A DNA stretch of 64,000 bases, from the NCBI GenBank assembly GCA_021018995.1, contig CM037584.1, forward strand, positions 143,919,317-143,983,316, written 5' to 3'. Each line of letters begins with the position of its first letter. The stretch's first letter is position 1. A program made the translations under genes and the position numbers. The notes beneath the pieces were generated by a model, which was not told the origin of the DNA, did no database searches, and worked only from the letters and a program-made list of their open reading frames with translations. This DNA comes from Chloranthus sessilifolius (lineage: Eukaryota > Streptophyta > Magnoliopsida > Chloranthales > Chloranthaceae). Positions 22,179-34,314 of this stretch are shown piece after piece.

Positions 22179-23510
22179 AGGAATGAGTCGGCCTTCTACC
22201 TCCAGACTGAGAAACCTACAAAGCCTGATGATGAGCCACCTTGGTTCTCAGATATCAAGAATTTTCTTGAGACTCTAACTTTCCCTGAGGGTACGTCCAA
22301 GACGGACCGACGAGCCATTCAATGTTTAGTGGCATGCTACATTATTTGTGGGGAGTGCCTTTACAAGAGATCCTACAATAATATTTTGCTTAGATGCCTT
22401 ACCGAAAGTGAAGCAAGCAACATCATGAAAGAGATCCACGAGGGAGTATGTGGGGTCCACATCAGCGGTCACAAGCTCGTTAAGAAAATTCTACGGTAGG
22501 GATACTTTTAGACCAGTATGGAATTGGATTGCTGTAAACATGTTTAGAAATGCTACAAGTGTCAGGAACACTCCAGTCTGATACACGCCCCTGCCATCGA
22601 TCTTCATTGCATGACCACTCCTTGGCCATTTGCTACCTGAGGCCTTGACATCGTCGGAATGATTAATCCAAAAGCATTAAATAGACATCGGTTCATCCTC
22701 GTCGCCATTGAGTACTTTACTAAATGGGTAGAAGCAATGTTATATGCCAACATCATAGCCAGCCACGTCAAGAAGTTTCTCAAGACTAATATTGCATGCC
22801 GATTTGGAGTATCCAAGGATATCATCACGGATAATGGCACAAACTTTGCGAATAAGCGCATTCGAGCCTTCTGCGAATAATACAAGATCAAGCACCATCG
22901 CTCGCACCGTATCGACCTTAAACTAATGGAGCCGTAGAAGCTGTAAATAAGACGGTTGTCCACAACCTTGAGAAGATGGTCGTCACTTACCGAGATTGGA
23001 ACAAAATACTGCCATTTGCTTTATGGGCCTACAGAATGTCGATCCATACCGCTACAGGGGCAGCACCATTCTCCCTTGTGCATAGAACCGAGGCCGTCCT
23101 ACCGATAGAGGTTGAAGTACCCTCGCTCTGAATCCTCATAGAATCGGGTTTACCCGAAATAGAGAGAGAAAGATCTCGCTTTGAATAATTGGACTTATTG
23201 GACGAGAAAAGGCTCCTAGCCTTGTGCCACACTAAAATTTATCAGGGGCGAATCTCACGCGCTTACAATAAACGTGTCCGCGATCGAGATCTGAAGGTAG
23301 GAGAGACTGTGCCAAAGAAGATCTTTCCATCCCTCCACGCCGATCCAAGAGGAAAATTTAAGCCAAACTGGGAGGGACCTTATGTCTTTTGAGAAGTGCT
23401 GTCGGGATACGCCATCCGCCTCGCCACCATGGACGGAGATTATCTTCCTGAGTCCATTATTGCTACTAGATACGTTCCACGATTCTACTCTTGGCCTATC
23501 ATGACAAGGT
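22179..23510 (+). pseudogene. INT: Element E integrase
   Basis: The zinc-binding H2C2 region is visible at about 22430-22580 (HEGVCGVHISGHKLVKKIL ... CCKHV.KCYKCQEH). The core has LDIVGMI (first Asp), FTKWVEAM, IITDNGTNFANK (second Asp) and, after further stops, the conserved tail FKPNWEGPYVF and a GYAIRLATMDG-like segment in shifted frames. At least eight stops or frameshifts are present. The last recognisable coding is near 23510. Confidence 0.85.
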
Positions 23511-24930
23511 AAGTATTGGTGAAACAGATACGTGACTGCTTAAGAACCACCCAAAAGAGGCCATCATTCCATGCACAGTAGGTAAAAAGCATCCCTAAAA
23601 ATGATGATATCCTTTGCTACCCCATTTTAAGCCTGGGCCTCTCTTTTAATAAACCCCTTCCCTGAAAAAGAAAAAGTGTGTACATATACAAAAAAGAAAG
23701 AAGGGGTGATGAAGTAAAATCGCTACTAAAAAGTCAAAAAAATAAAAAAAGTAAAACCTAAAAAAGAGATTGCCTGAAATAAAACAAACAAAAAAATATA
23801 TATAGAAGAATCATGGGGCATGTACAGTAAAATCTCCTAAGGAAAGAAGAATGTTGTGAAAAACTGAAACCGTATGAAGAAAACCTTTTTTAGCCCAACA
23901 TACCTTTAAATCTTGACCTAACCCATAGCTAAGCTACACCCTGAGGAAAGCCCTCTTTTTAGGTTCACAAGCAGCCATAGTATCTATTAAATCAACATGA
24001 GCCGAGTTGTGAGATGACACCAGAACCCCCTTCTAACCGGCTATAACGGAGTTGACGTCTATGTCGTGGCTTTGAAAAAAATGAAAGAAATAAAAAGAAA
24101 AATAAAATAAAAATACAAGCTCAAAGCAAGATGAACGTAGTGAAAACCTGAAAGGGCGCTACGGGTAAAAATTACGAGCTTGTGCGGACCAGGTGAAAAC
24201 CCGAAAGGGGCGCTTGGGGTAAGAGAGCTAAACCCATGGACGTGGCAAAAACCCGAAAGGGTGCCACGGGTAAAAAGAGGGCAAAAACAGGCTCGACGGA
24301 CCCACCTTGGGTGTTGTGAGTAAAAAAGGATTAAAAAGAAAAAGTCAAAAAAAGGAAAGGTTTGAATTGATTGATGGGATTGATGCTTGAGGAGCCCTTT
24401 TGGTTACTCTCCCTGCTACCCTTTTTTCTGATTGGGCCACTCATGTTAGTTCAAATCGGGCCTTGACTAGAATTATCTTTGTGAAACTGCTTTGTCAAAT
24501 GTATGACTCAAGGTAAGGAGAAAGGTTTGGATCAATCCAAAGGGATTGACAGTCCAGTCTTGGTAAAGCTGCTAAAACTCACCCAGATCCGACCACTTAA
24601 AAGGGGTTCGACCATGCTCAAAAGGGGACCCAAGATCTCACTCGGTGATTAAGGCACCACACCAAAAAAAAAAAAAAACACAAAAACAAAACCAAAAAGA
24701 ACAAAAAAAGAAAAGTCCTTATAAATATAATAGATTTTCCTTGTCCATTTACAACTGTACTGTTTGCACCACATCACAAAAAAATAGCCGATGTGATGTC
24801 TAACTTCCTTTTTTTTTTACAAAAGCGAAAAAAAAATTAAAACATAAAGAAAATATGTATACCAAAATATGTGTATCTATAAAGGGGTTTCTTACACCCA
24901 TTTTTTGTGTATCTAATCTATGCAAAAAGA
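23511..24930 (+). other. Element E 3' non-coding region with hairpin repeats
   Basis: This is A-rich non-coding sequence with no credible gene. Three clear units and one degenerate unit at about 24135-24330 have the form GTGRC-AAAACCCGAAAGGG-GCCAC-GGGTAAAAA. Each can fold as an outer stem enclosing a CCC-GAAA-GGG hairpin. The outer stem pairs are GTAG/CTAC, CCAG/TTGG and GTGGC/GCCAC in successive units, so both strands changed together. Similar CCCGAAAGGG repeats are, to my knowledge, common in 3' regions of Tat elements. Confidence 0.6.
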
Positions 24931-25018
24931 TATTGTCCAAGAGGGAATCAACGGCCCAGCTCGTGCTTCAAGGCACTAATCTTAGCACGAAAGCCATCCT
25001 CTCGGACATTCCACTCGG

Positions 25019-25846
25019 TCAACCAATGACCATGCAAGCTCTTGTACCTCTTCCGAGAAGCATCAGTAGCCCTCGAACAACATTCAAGGATCCTTCCAGA
25101 TGAAGGACCTCGCTCTCAGCTATGCCAGCTCTTGTCTCGGCTACCTCTGGTTTAATTTTCTCTTGGGCCAAAAGCTCTTGCAGGACCCTCTTCTCATCAA
25201 TCAACAACTCAATGCAAGCTCAAAGCGCCGTCTCTTTCTTCAGCCAGGGGCCTCCCATATCAATACTCTCTGACTGATCCAGATGATCAGCAGCAGGCTG
25301 CTCAGCCAATAGCCAAGCCTCGTACTAAGGGGAAGACCGAACTGAATCTCCCTGCTCCATATCACACATCAGCGCTGATTGAGGCATATCCCAGAGAGCA
25401 GCAATTTGATCTAAGTCCCTAGAGGACCCCCTAGAAAAGATCAAGTCACATAGAGAGAGTTTCACCTTGTAGGGCACCTGCTGAGAGTAGCCGAATTGAC
25501 GCACCACTCGGAATGGGAAATAGAAGGTGCTGCCAGTCAATCACAGGAGGGTGATGCCCTCATGGTCTCTGAAGCGAACTACTGGGAAGGTTCGATCCAA
25601 CCAAGGAGGCCTCCATATCAGCTTTGCATCGGTCAGCCAAAGCTTCAAAATTGACAAATCCCCTTGCAGAATCAAGTGACACCTACCCAGAAAGCATCGA
25701 ACCGACTCACCTCGAGCAATGTAAAAGCGTGGCACGGGTCCTAAGATAGCGAGATGCTCACCTAACCAGACCTGGAGCAGCAGAGAACATCGCCTGAGGC
25801 TCTCCACCTTGCCCAGAGTGAATGCATCAAGGCATTGGTAGACATT
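25019..25846 (-). pseudogene. Antisense PMD-like gene of element E
   Basis: One minus-strand frame runs from a splice-acceptor-like TTTTGCCTCAG (exon start 25846) to 25019 with about three stops. KVESLRRCSLLLQVWLGEHL and LIWRP...GSTFYFPFRVVRQFGYSQQVP match the pattern of plant mobile domain (PMD) proteins, in which an LLLQLW-EHL helix precedes an RVLRQFG..Q.IP motif. A Glu/Lys-rich coiled-coil-like tail follows (LIDEKRVLQELLAQEKIKPE). Extra antisense ORFs between pol and the 3' LTR are known in Tat elements. A promoter-like module lies upstream at 26880-27080. Its function is unknown. Confidence 0.6.
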
Positions 25847-25951
25847 CTGAGGCAAAAGCGAGCAGTCATATCACAACAGATCAGTGATAAAGAATCATTT
25901 TTTGCTACAAGCTAAGGGAAGGTAAGTATGCTCTCCCCTTTCTTTTATTTT

Positions 25952-25989
<38 letters not shown>

Positions 25990-26586
25990 AAAAAGAGTCC
26001 CTTTCTTTTTGTTTTCAAAAAAAGAATGAAAATACAAAAATCCCTTTTCTTTTTGTCTTCAAAAATAAAATTTTCCTTTTGTCTTAAAAAATAAAGCAAA
26101 ATTAAAAATACCAACTTCCTTTTCATAGAATTAAATAGAAAAAATTATTTTCTTTATGTTAAGGAGACCAAAAAGAAAAAAATACAACAACAACAAAGCA
26201 AATCAAAAAATAAAAAATTTTCCTTTCTTTATACTTCCATAATCGAAATTAAAAAAAAAAAATCCTTCCTTTATGTTTATGGAAACAAAAAAATCAAAAA
26301 ATCCCTTCTTTTATAAAATAAAAAACCAACAAAAAAATAAATCAATGCCTTACTTAGTTTTCAAACAACAAAAACCAAAAATAAAATCCTTTTCCTTAAT
26401 TAAATTTTGAAAAATAGAAATAAAAAATTATTTTCCTTAATTAATTTTCAAAAAATAGAAACCAAAAATCCCCATTCCCTAATTAATTTCCAAAAATAAA
26501 GGCAAAAAGTTCTTGCTTTATATTCAAAAATGAAAACAAAAACAAAAAGCCTAAAGTAGAGTCCTTTCTATATACACAAATAAAAG

Positions 26587-26629
<43 letters not shown>

Positions 26630-26880
26630 GCATTAATAAAACCCATAAAACAACAAAAATAATTCATCATCCATGAAAGATCATAAACACATCATCAATA
26701 AACATGCTCACAATGAAAATAAACCATTCACCATCTAAAAATGCAAGATCATGATCACATTTGCAAGAAAAATCAAGAAAAATAAAATAAAATGGGTTTT
26801 AAATGATTACCTTTGAAGAAAATGCAGTCTTTGATCTAGCGCGGTGCGGACGATCAATCGGCCCAAGCGAATGCCGACAA
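25847..26880 (-). other. AT-rich interval with two (TA)n microsatellites
   Basis: About 1 kb of A/T-rich sequence lies between the antisense promoter and the PMD exon. It contains (TA)n at 25955-25986 and 26593-26626 and many AAAAATCC-like tracts. Open frames here are low complexity. It could be the first intron or 5' UTR of the antisense gene. I see no gene in it. Confidence 0.5.
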
Positions 26881-27080
26881 TGAGGCACATATAAAGGAAC
26901 CCTAGGGGGCTCTATTTTTCGGTTTGGAGAGGGGGAAGAAAGCACCTTTGAAAACACACCCCTGCTGCCCAAACTCGGGCTCTTTAAATTCGATCCCCAG
27001 TCATGCCTGGCGCACCTAATAGTTGTGCCATGCCTTTTTGAGCCCCCAATTGGCTTGGCGTAACAAATAGTTGCGCCAGC
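26880..27080 (-). promoter_or_regulatory. Antisense promoter-like module of element E with two hairpin motifs
   Basis: On the minus strand two 23-bp inverted repeats (27078-27056 and 27030-27008, 48 bp apart) are followed by a TATA-like TTTATATGTG near 26890 and then the direction of the PMD pseudogene. The inverted repeats are the same motif as in the leader (14443-14559) and the 3' LTR (29292-29459) of the element. Confidence 0.5.
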
Positions 27081-27204
27081 CACTTATGGGTTGGGTTTTG
27101 GGCCTGGTGCAGGTCACATGCATAAATCCCCCCAAAAAAAAAAGATAAAGAAAATCTCAAAAATAATTCACATAAAATAATAGAAGTGATAAAGTGATAG
27201 AATC

Positions 27205-27395
27205 ACATAAAATGATAACTCAAAATCCAAAAGAATCCCATGAAATGATAACTTAAAATCTAAAAATCTCATAAAATGATAACTTAAAATCTAAAAATCA
27301 CATAAAATGATAACTCAAAATTTTAAAAAAATCACATAAAATGATAACTCAAAATCTAAACTCAAAATCCAAAAAATCACATAAAATGATAAACA
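27205..27395. repeat. A-rich tandem repeat of about 32 bp
   Basis: AAATGATAAC recurs at about 27210, 27243, 27274, 27305, 27338 and 27382, each followed by a TYAAAATCTAAAA-like tail. Confidence 0.8.
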
Positions 27396-27454
27396 TAAAA
27401 AAGGTCAAAATTTTCTCACATAAAATAACAAAAAATATATGTTTTGAAAAAACA

Positions 27455-28477
27455 GTGCATACTCCCAAAAAGCGTTACGACACCAATTCACTCCGCTCCG
27501 ATAGTCGTACTAAATAATCGTCGGGATCAATGGGTTTGCCCAAAGACCTCGAACCTTATTTCAAGCAGGGACACCCGTGACCAGTTAAATGAGGCGGTCT
27601 ATGCCTCATACGATTGGACACAAACTATTCACGTGCGTGTTTCAAAAGTGGTAAAATGTCAATATTTTATCAGCAATACGGCTATGCTATATCAATGTCC
27701 TAAGTCTAAGGTTCACCTTAGATTTTTGGATCCTACTTCAAAGTAGGAACAATGATGTCAATCTCGATCAAACAGTCAATATTTCGATCAGGTTGTTTCC
27801 ACTGGTAAATCTTCGAGCTAAGCGCACTGTCTTTGGATTCATGTGAACTTTAGTGTCCTAAGCTTCAGATTCCTCAGAAAAAGGTCAATCGTTGGTTGAG
27901 ACAAACATGTTGAAAATGAAACTACATATTAATCAACTATGTGCAAACATACATGCAGAAGGGTTCATTTCCCTTATTTTTGCAGGCTTAAAACCTGTAT
28001 TGGCATGGTATCCCTGTAAAGTGTACGCCATGCGTCTGGGTATCTGTAGGATGACCGTTTGTTCTCATAAATTTTACCCGAATAGGATCTGGGTCAAGAC
28101 TTCTATCACCTTTATTGCTTATCACCCCTAATGGGTGTATGTTTATGCATAGTTAAATAATTTGTAAGATCATTATCGGCAGAGACTAGGATTAGGTGTC
28201 CCCTTCAGTGGGCACCCAATTTTGGTTGGATTTGTTCAGTGTTATATGAGGTTGGATGGTCTATGTCATATTGATATATGATTTGGGGCTAGTTATCAAA
28301 ACGCAGCACGTGCTCCCAAAAAGCATTGCGACATCTATTCGCTCCGCTTGAGTAGTCGTGCTAAATAAACTTCGGGATCGATGGGTTTGTCCAAAGACCT
28401 CGAACCTTGCTTCAAGCAGGGGCACCCATGACTAGTCAGATGAGGCAGTCAATGCCTCATATGATTAGACACAAATC
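27455..28477. repeat. Direct repeat pair in the 3' region of element E
   Basis: About 170 bp at 27455-27627 recur at 28307-28477. Shared blocks include GCTCCCAAAAAGC, GATCRATGGGTTTG, CCAAAGACCTCGAACCTT and ATGCCTCATAYGATT. The 680-bp interval between them has no recognised gene. Confidence 0.8.
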
Positions 28478-28870
28478 GTGAAACCTTGCTTACTTGCTTT
28501 GCGCCTATCTTTGAATGTGGGTCGATCACCCTCCTTACTTACGAAGCTGTTGTATTTAGAATGAATCTTGAACATCAAACTCCTTCATATCATCTCGAGA
28601 AGCGATCATTTTTTCCAAATATTGAGCTTTCACAACTCATTCCACCTTGGTTATGTCTAGTAATGTCGCTAAGCGCTTGGGGACCGATTACCTTGAGAAA
28701 CGACCGTTTGTCCCGACATACAGGGCTTTCGTTTTCTCACTATGTTACTCGTCCGATGTTTGAAGTTTATTCTGAATATAGCAGACCTGTCAGTAATTCC
28801 TTAGGCCTCCTCGGATGTCTCTTATCTTTGACATTCGATCATTAGTGATTGGATACCAAAGGGGGGCATC
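28478..28870 (+). other. Pre-LTR tract and polypurine tract of element E
   Basis: A 120-codon open frame at 28486-28845 lacks a recognisable domain and may be chance. Directly before the LTR stands CCAAAGGGGGGCATC (28856-28870), a polypurine tract of the form seen before LTR B (AGAAGAGGGGCATC before 41984). It primes plus-strand DNA synthesis in this element class. Confidence 0.65.
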
Positions 28871-30397
28871 TCTAGACACGCAAATTTAGCCCAAGGCCCG
28901 ATCGAGACACATTTCGAGAGAGGCGCATCTCTGAGCTTTTGATGGCATGTATGGAACCCTTAAGAACCTTTCAGAAAACTTAGGAGCCATTCCAAACCCT
29001 TAGGAATCACCCTAGATCCCTTAGGAAACTTCCTGAACCCTTAGAAACCCATCCCGACCCTTAGAAACCATTCCAGACCTAAACCTACCATTCCCGAGCA
29101 ATGGATGAAGAGTGGTGAATCGGGAGTAGCTGTGACCTTCTACTATGATCGAATCTCATACCATTGAAAAGTAATAGTCCTCATCTTTCCACCAAGCCAA
29201 GGATCACCCCAATCAGAGCTGTATGTAAAAAGTTAAGACATTCCGAAGCTCAGGGGCATATTTGTAATTTTACTATGAAGCCCCTAAGGATTTGGCGCAA
29301 GTATTACTTGCACCAAGCCATTCTCCCCTAAAATGGCTTGGCACAACTAATAGTTGTGCCACATATGTGTGGGTCCCCCCGCGGGTAGTTAACTTCCCTA
29401 AACCACTATGCAACACTATTTTACTGTACATATGCCTGGCGCATCTATTAGTTGCGCCAGGCTTATGAATAGTACTTATGGATTTTTGCCCCGAATTTTG
29501 AGATTGGGGTTGACTTATTGACCATATTGACCTTTGGGGTGTGTTTTGCTAGTTCTGTTATACCCATTTACTATATATGTTCAACCCCTTAAGTGGTTTA
29601 AAGCCCCACCCTATCATCCACCATTGGAGCATCTCTTCACACATTTAAAGGCTCCAAAAACCCTAGAAAACCTTAGATAGCTAGTTTACCTAATTGCAAA
29701 TCCAAGTTAGCCTCTAAGCACCCTCCTAACCTCTCTTTTTCCTATAAATAGAGAGGCACCCCTCCCTTTACAAAGGCTTAAAAAAATTTGTAAATTAGAG
29801 ATTAAGGAATCCCTTCTCTCTCTCCCCTAGTGCACCATTTTATATACAAATTCTAGAACTTTAAAACCTTCTTAAAACATTAGCCTTTCATCAAAAAGCT
29901 TTATTTTAGGTGTGTGCTACCCCCTAGCCCCCCTTCTCAACCTCTTAGCTATACACCCTAGGTGTTAGAATCCATCATCAAACTATAGGAGCCATCCAAA
30001 GCACACCGAAGTAAGCCAACGTAAGGCTCCACAGTAGTGCAACAAGGGCTCGAGAGCTCCAGCTCTCCCCTCTACTTCTCTACCTTCCCGGTTCTCCCTC
30101 CATCCTCTCATTTGTGCCGTTACGCCGCCGTATTTTCGGTAGGAACGGAGGGGCACGAATAAGATTTTAAGGCCCTTTGGGAAAGAGGAAGGCCTTTTTA
30201 TTTCTTTTATATAATTTTTGTTTTGGCTATAAGTAGAGACCGCATTAAGTGGGTTGATTGGGTGCCTAACACCTTCCCAATCGATAACTGAAGCCCCTAC
30301 CCAAGAGCCTTTGGCGTAGACCGAAATTAGAGTCAATTTTTTGCACTTCGGTGCTCTTTAAATTTGATTTCGGTTTCCCGGGACACCAAATGCTCCA
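28871..30397 (+). repeat. 3' LTR of element E (about 1.5 kb)
   Basis: It starts TCTAGACACGC (a mutated TGTAGACAC) right after the polypurine tract and ends near TGCTCCA before GGTGGCGACTC at 30398. Three inverted-repeat motifs lie at 29292-29314, 29339-29361 and 29437-29459. A good plant TATA box (CCTATAAATAGAG) lies at 29741-29753. Runs of AACCCTTAGGAA-type short repeats fill 28950-29090. No coding sequence is seen. Confidence 0.75.
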
Positions 30398-30689
30398 GGT
30401 GGCGACTCTAAATATTTATAAAGAGCGCATCATCGCGACGGAATCATCAAAAATCCATAGTTGCACACCTTTTATCCTCATGTGCAGATACGAGATAACC
30501 TTCGACTATTATCGGGCCAACTCAAGGAGCATCCAAGTTCCAATAACAGGCGACGGTACTAAAAATAAGACGATAGAAGGTAACAAGAAAATGAAGCAAA
30601 GCCATGTACATCTAAAACAAAATCACTTTTTATACATCAAAATTTTCTTTTACATGTGTCAAAAAGAGAGAAGAAACAATAAAAGTGCC
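30398..30689 (+). other. Leader-like remnant after LTR E
   Basis: TGGCGACTCTAAATATTTATA at 30400 has the position and form of a Tat primer-binding site and leader start. An LTR followed by leader suggests either a tandem/recombined element or a junction with element K. No gene is seen. Confidence 0.35.
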
Positions 30690-33600
30690 CTACTCCCTCT
30701 GCTGCCTCTGTGAAGGGCGCTCACTACCATCTCCCATATCCTCAACCCTCGGGTCTAGGGTCTCAACCCTTGATAACTCAATACTAGCACTTGGAGTCGA
30801 AGGACACTCTCTACGAGGAGAAGGCCTAGCAGCATAACCTCTCTCGCTCGCCTGGCTGGAGGCCAGTCAAGAATGTGAACGTATAGGACCAAAAGCAAGC
30901 ACAAGCCCTAGGACTGAGTCTGCCTGCACATAAGCCCTCATGCACTCACAAACCTCTCGAAGAATCTCTGCTAGTGAGCCACTGGCCCTCGACCCCAACC
31001 CTGTAAAATGGTCGATCATCCCTCACACTCTCCCACCAACTCTCGCCAACTCGTGCTATAAAAGATCGATTGTAGACTGCATCTCAGCATGAGCCACAGC
31101 TCGGGCACCCTCTAACTCTACTGTCTGAGTCTTCCGCTCGACCAACAAGTCCACGGTCACCTCCTGGAGATGGCGCTTTGCGATATCGGAAGGAATCTCA
31201 TGAATCTCTTGTCAAGCTAAGATGTGCTATGTCTCTATACGTGACTGCTCCAACTCACGTACCTGTACGAGTCAAAGCCTAAGAGAGTGCATACACATAA
31301 CAAGACAAAGAGTGTAGGCAACGAAGACATACTAGCTCAGCACGCTCTTGCAGAAGACGCTCTACGGTGGCAATGGTGACAGGATTAGGTGGAGGAGCCT
31401 CGAACACAGGTAGCTACAAGAAGCAAAGAAAGAACATCAGGGATACAATAGCGCTACATAATTAAGAGTAAAAAATGACCATGCTAACCAAATATACCTG
31501 GGAAGGAGTGGGAGTCGACCACTGAGGAGGGGCCTCGGGAGTAGAGTCAGGAATAACCTACACGTGAACCAAACAAACACAAAACTCGTCAGATAAAACT
31601 AATTAGCAAATAAATAAAAGCCAAACAAGCTACACATAAACAAAGTATACCTGACTCTCTGGACGTAGAGAAGTGGCAGTCGCCTCCCTCATATGGAAAT
31701 CCTCGGTAAGGCGGTGCTGAAAAGACATAACACAACATCAACAAACTACTAAACAACACAAGGCTGGATAACTCAAAAGGGCGAAGGAACTTACCCAGTA
31801 CTGTAGCTCTGCCAGGAGTTAAGCCATCGTCGGATCCTCCAAACTGGAAGAGGCGATTGAACACAGATCGAATGTTGGAGCAGAATCCCCAGCAGCGGAC
31901 AACTTTGCTCTCTGCAAATACCAATAAACACATAGACCTAACAATGCCAACAAAATGCTAACAAAACAAAATAAAAATAAGACTAGAACTTACCAGTCGA
32001 TCAATTTCAGAGCGTAGGCTAGCCGCCATAGCCTGGTCAGCCTGCTGCTAGCTTCGGTAAGACCCGAGGAATGCCGCCTTCCTAGCAACCTCGCTCTCCC
32101 TCGTAGTTTGACAAATAGGAAACAAACAAGACAATTAAACTAAAAATTATTAGAGATAGGAATAAATAAAACTCATAAACAAGTACACTCACTAGAGATT
32201 GGCACTTCTCGACAAGCTGAACCCTCAGCTCGTCCTCTGAGGTCCTAACCTGGAAGATCGAGTTTGTCAAGGACCATAACATCTCCTCATGTGGACAAGG
32301 AGCACATCCCATCCGCTCCATCGCCCTGTGAAGTGCATCCAGTGCTCCGCGAATGCCTACACCCAAGTGGCCCTACTCTAACATGGCCAGTCTCTCCCTC
32401 AGAGCGGAGGAAGACTCAGGACCACCAACCGTAAAAGAACTGCTTCCATGGAAAGGGCTGGTAAATAGTTGACCACCGCCTATATCACGAAACCACATCA
32501 GGAACTCTCGAGCAGCCGCCTCATCATGTGCCCTGGTGACCCTGGTCCCCACGATTCTAAAGTTCTCAATCTGGGCCACCATCTTCGACGAAAAGATGCG
32601 ACCAGGGGGACCAGTCATCCTCCTCGCCACTCGGTGGTGGATCTCTGAAGGGACTCCCTGAGGGAGCCCCAACTGATGAGTAGCTCGAGAGAGGTGGATG
32701 CGCTCCACCTTCTCAAAATAATGGACCCAGATGTCCACATCAAAGAAGGGCCGACCGGACTAAATCACTGGCTGCCCTGCGTCCTCCTTTGCATCATAGG
32801 GCCTCCAAATCACCTATGACCAGAAGCAAATAAAATGTCCTATCAAAATCTATGACCCAAGACACATAAAACACTATTAAAACACAAATATGTACCTGGT
32901 CTATGTGCATATCCTCAAACAAATCTCGCGTTCTTTATAAATCTGAAGATCGACGACGGCACCCTAAAGCCTGCCGCCACACATGCATCTGGGGGAATGT
33001 GAAAGTAATCTCCATCGGGACCCGCGGATGCAAGAAGGAGAAGTGGTCATACGCCCAAAACTAAACACACGATGCCATAAACCATCACTAAAATGAGCAC
33101 TAGAATCACTAAGACATTACCAACGAAGCTACTAGTCAACCAAACTCATTTGGATGAAAGGGAGGAAACCTCCGATGGTCGCGATGCCTCTCCCTCTACG
33201 GTAAAGCTGCTCATAGAGGTGCGCTAGTGCCGCTGTCCCCCAAGCATAGGTAGGCACCTGATCTAGGTCCCTCAACAACGTCAGGAAGAGACCCACTTGA
33301 GTCGAGGATGAGAAGAGGACCGCCCCGAAGATATGCATCAAGAACGGCTAGAGTACACGATCTGCCGCTACTCCTGGCTCCGTCACTAGCGCCCTACACG
33401 CCATCGCCTCACGACGCCTATTAAAAGTTGTCCTCACCTCTGAGTGACACCTCGGAGGAATAAACCCATTAGTAAAACTATCAAAGAACCAAGTAGTCTG
33501 GACAATCCCTATCCCAGACCCACTATGATGGTACTCAACACCGAGCACCTCCCTACACACGGCCTGATAGTTACTCTCCATCTGCCTCGTGATAGGTGCT

Positions 33601-34314
33601 CCCACGAACCACAACTTGGTGATACGAACCCAGTCCTTAGGGGTGGGCAACAACATGCTGCTCCTCCCTCCATCTCTCCATAATGCCCCAATCAGACCAT
33701 GATCAACTGAAAAGGGCTCCAACTCCAAAATTGACCCAAAGCTGAAAGTCACTAACCACTCCAGCTGGAACTCAGGCAGGGCACGGTATAAGGCATGAGA
33801 CTTTGACCACACCGTACTAATGGCCAGTTTCAAAGGGAAAACCACAAGAAATAAGATACACGTTAACCTAGGCCTACACTAACCTTAATCACAGTCACAG
33901 ATGGCAATAATGGTAAAAATGACAATAGCAAAACTAATAAGAATGACAATAGCGAAACTAGATACAAGTATGCAGGTTTGACGTAAAATTAGAAGGTTTC
34001 CATCCTAGGAAGTCTGCGTCGTAACCAAAAATGCCTAGAAATAGTAGGAACTCTTGTTCACGAATTCCTACCTGATCTTGCGCGAAGAACTCCTCCAACG
34101 GAATCCTGATCACGGGCTCGTGAGGAGTAGCATCCTCGCTGGCGTCCTCACCACCATCCTCACCATCCCTATCACTAGTCTAAGGGGCCTCCTCCCTAAT
34201 AACCATCTTAGCATCACCACTGGTCTGGGCCTCCGAAGTCTCACCTCCCCCTCCGACCATCAGCTCTACCTCGGAGGCAGTCCATGAAAGGTGGTCAATA
34301 CCCTCATACTCCAT
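30690..34314 (-). pseudogene. Ten-exon antisense PMD-like gene of element K
   Basis: It starts at ATG 34314, 170 bp downstream of a TATA box. Proposed exons: 34314-34072, about 33850-33121, 33060-32896, 32813-32193, 32099-31994, 31911-31796, 31716-31651, 31557-31498, 31413-31333 and 31262-30690. Most edges have consensus sites (CAG|GTAGG, CAG|GTACA, CTG|GTAAG, TTTGCAG|, TTTTCAG|, TTGTAG|). The exon 2 acceptor is unresolved. PMD hallmarks are AYAWGTAALAHLYEQLYR with TIGGFLPFIQ, FWAYDHFSFLHPRVPMEITF, VIWRPYDAKEDA and WVHYFEKVERIHLSRATHQLGLPQGVP. The C-terminal exons are Glu/Arg-rich. About nine in-frame stops make it a pseudogene. It is antisense to the presumed element and may be a captured host gene. 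Confidence 0.65.

Larger units (their letters stand above)
13898..30397 (+). mobile_element. Ogre-like Tat LTR retrotransposon E
   Basis: A nearly complete but decayed element follows in plus orientation: leader (from 13898, its 5' LTR cut off by chromovirus C), Pro-rich gag, capsid, zinc knuckle, protease with G-patch, an intron, RT, RNase H, a second archaeal-type RNase H, integrase, a long 3' non-coding region with hairpin repeats, an antisense PMD pseudogene, a polypurine tract and a 3' LTR (28871-30397). The second RNase H, the antisense extra gene and the pre-RT intron are traits of the Tat/Ogre group. Every domain has at least one stop or frameshift. Confidence 0.88.

Noticed and set aside
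25905..26126. Minus-strand open frame beside the antisense PMD pseudogene
   Set aside because: It is translated from (TA)n and poly-A/T tracts, low complexity only.
28486..28845. A 120-codon open frame before LTR E
   Set aside because: No domain, no clear ATG and no counterpart before LTR B, so I did not list it as a gene.
33444..33691. Open frames overlapping PMD exon 2
   Set aside because: The PMD frame on the minus strand explains the sequence; the others are shadows.
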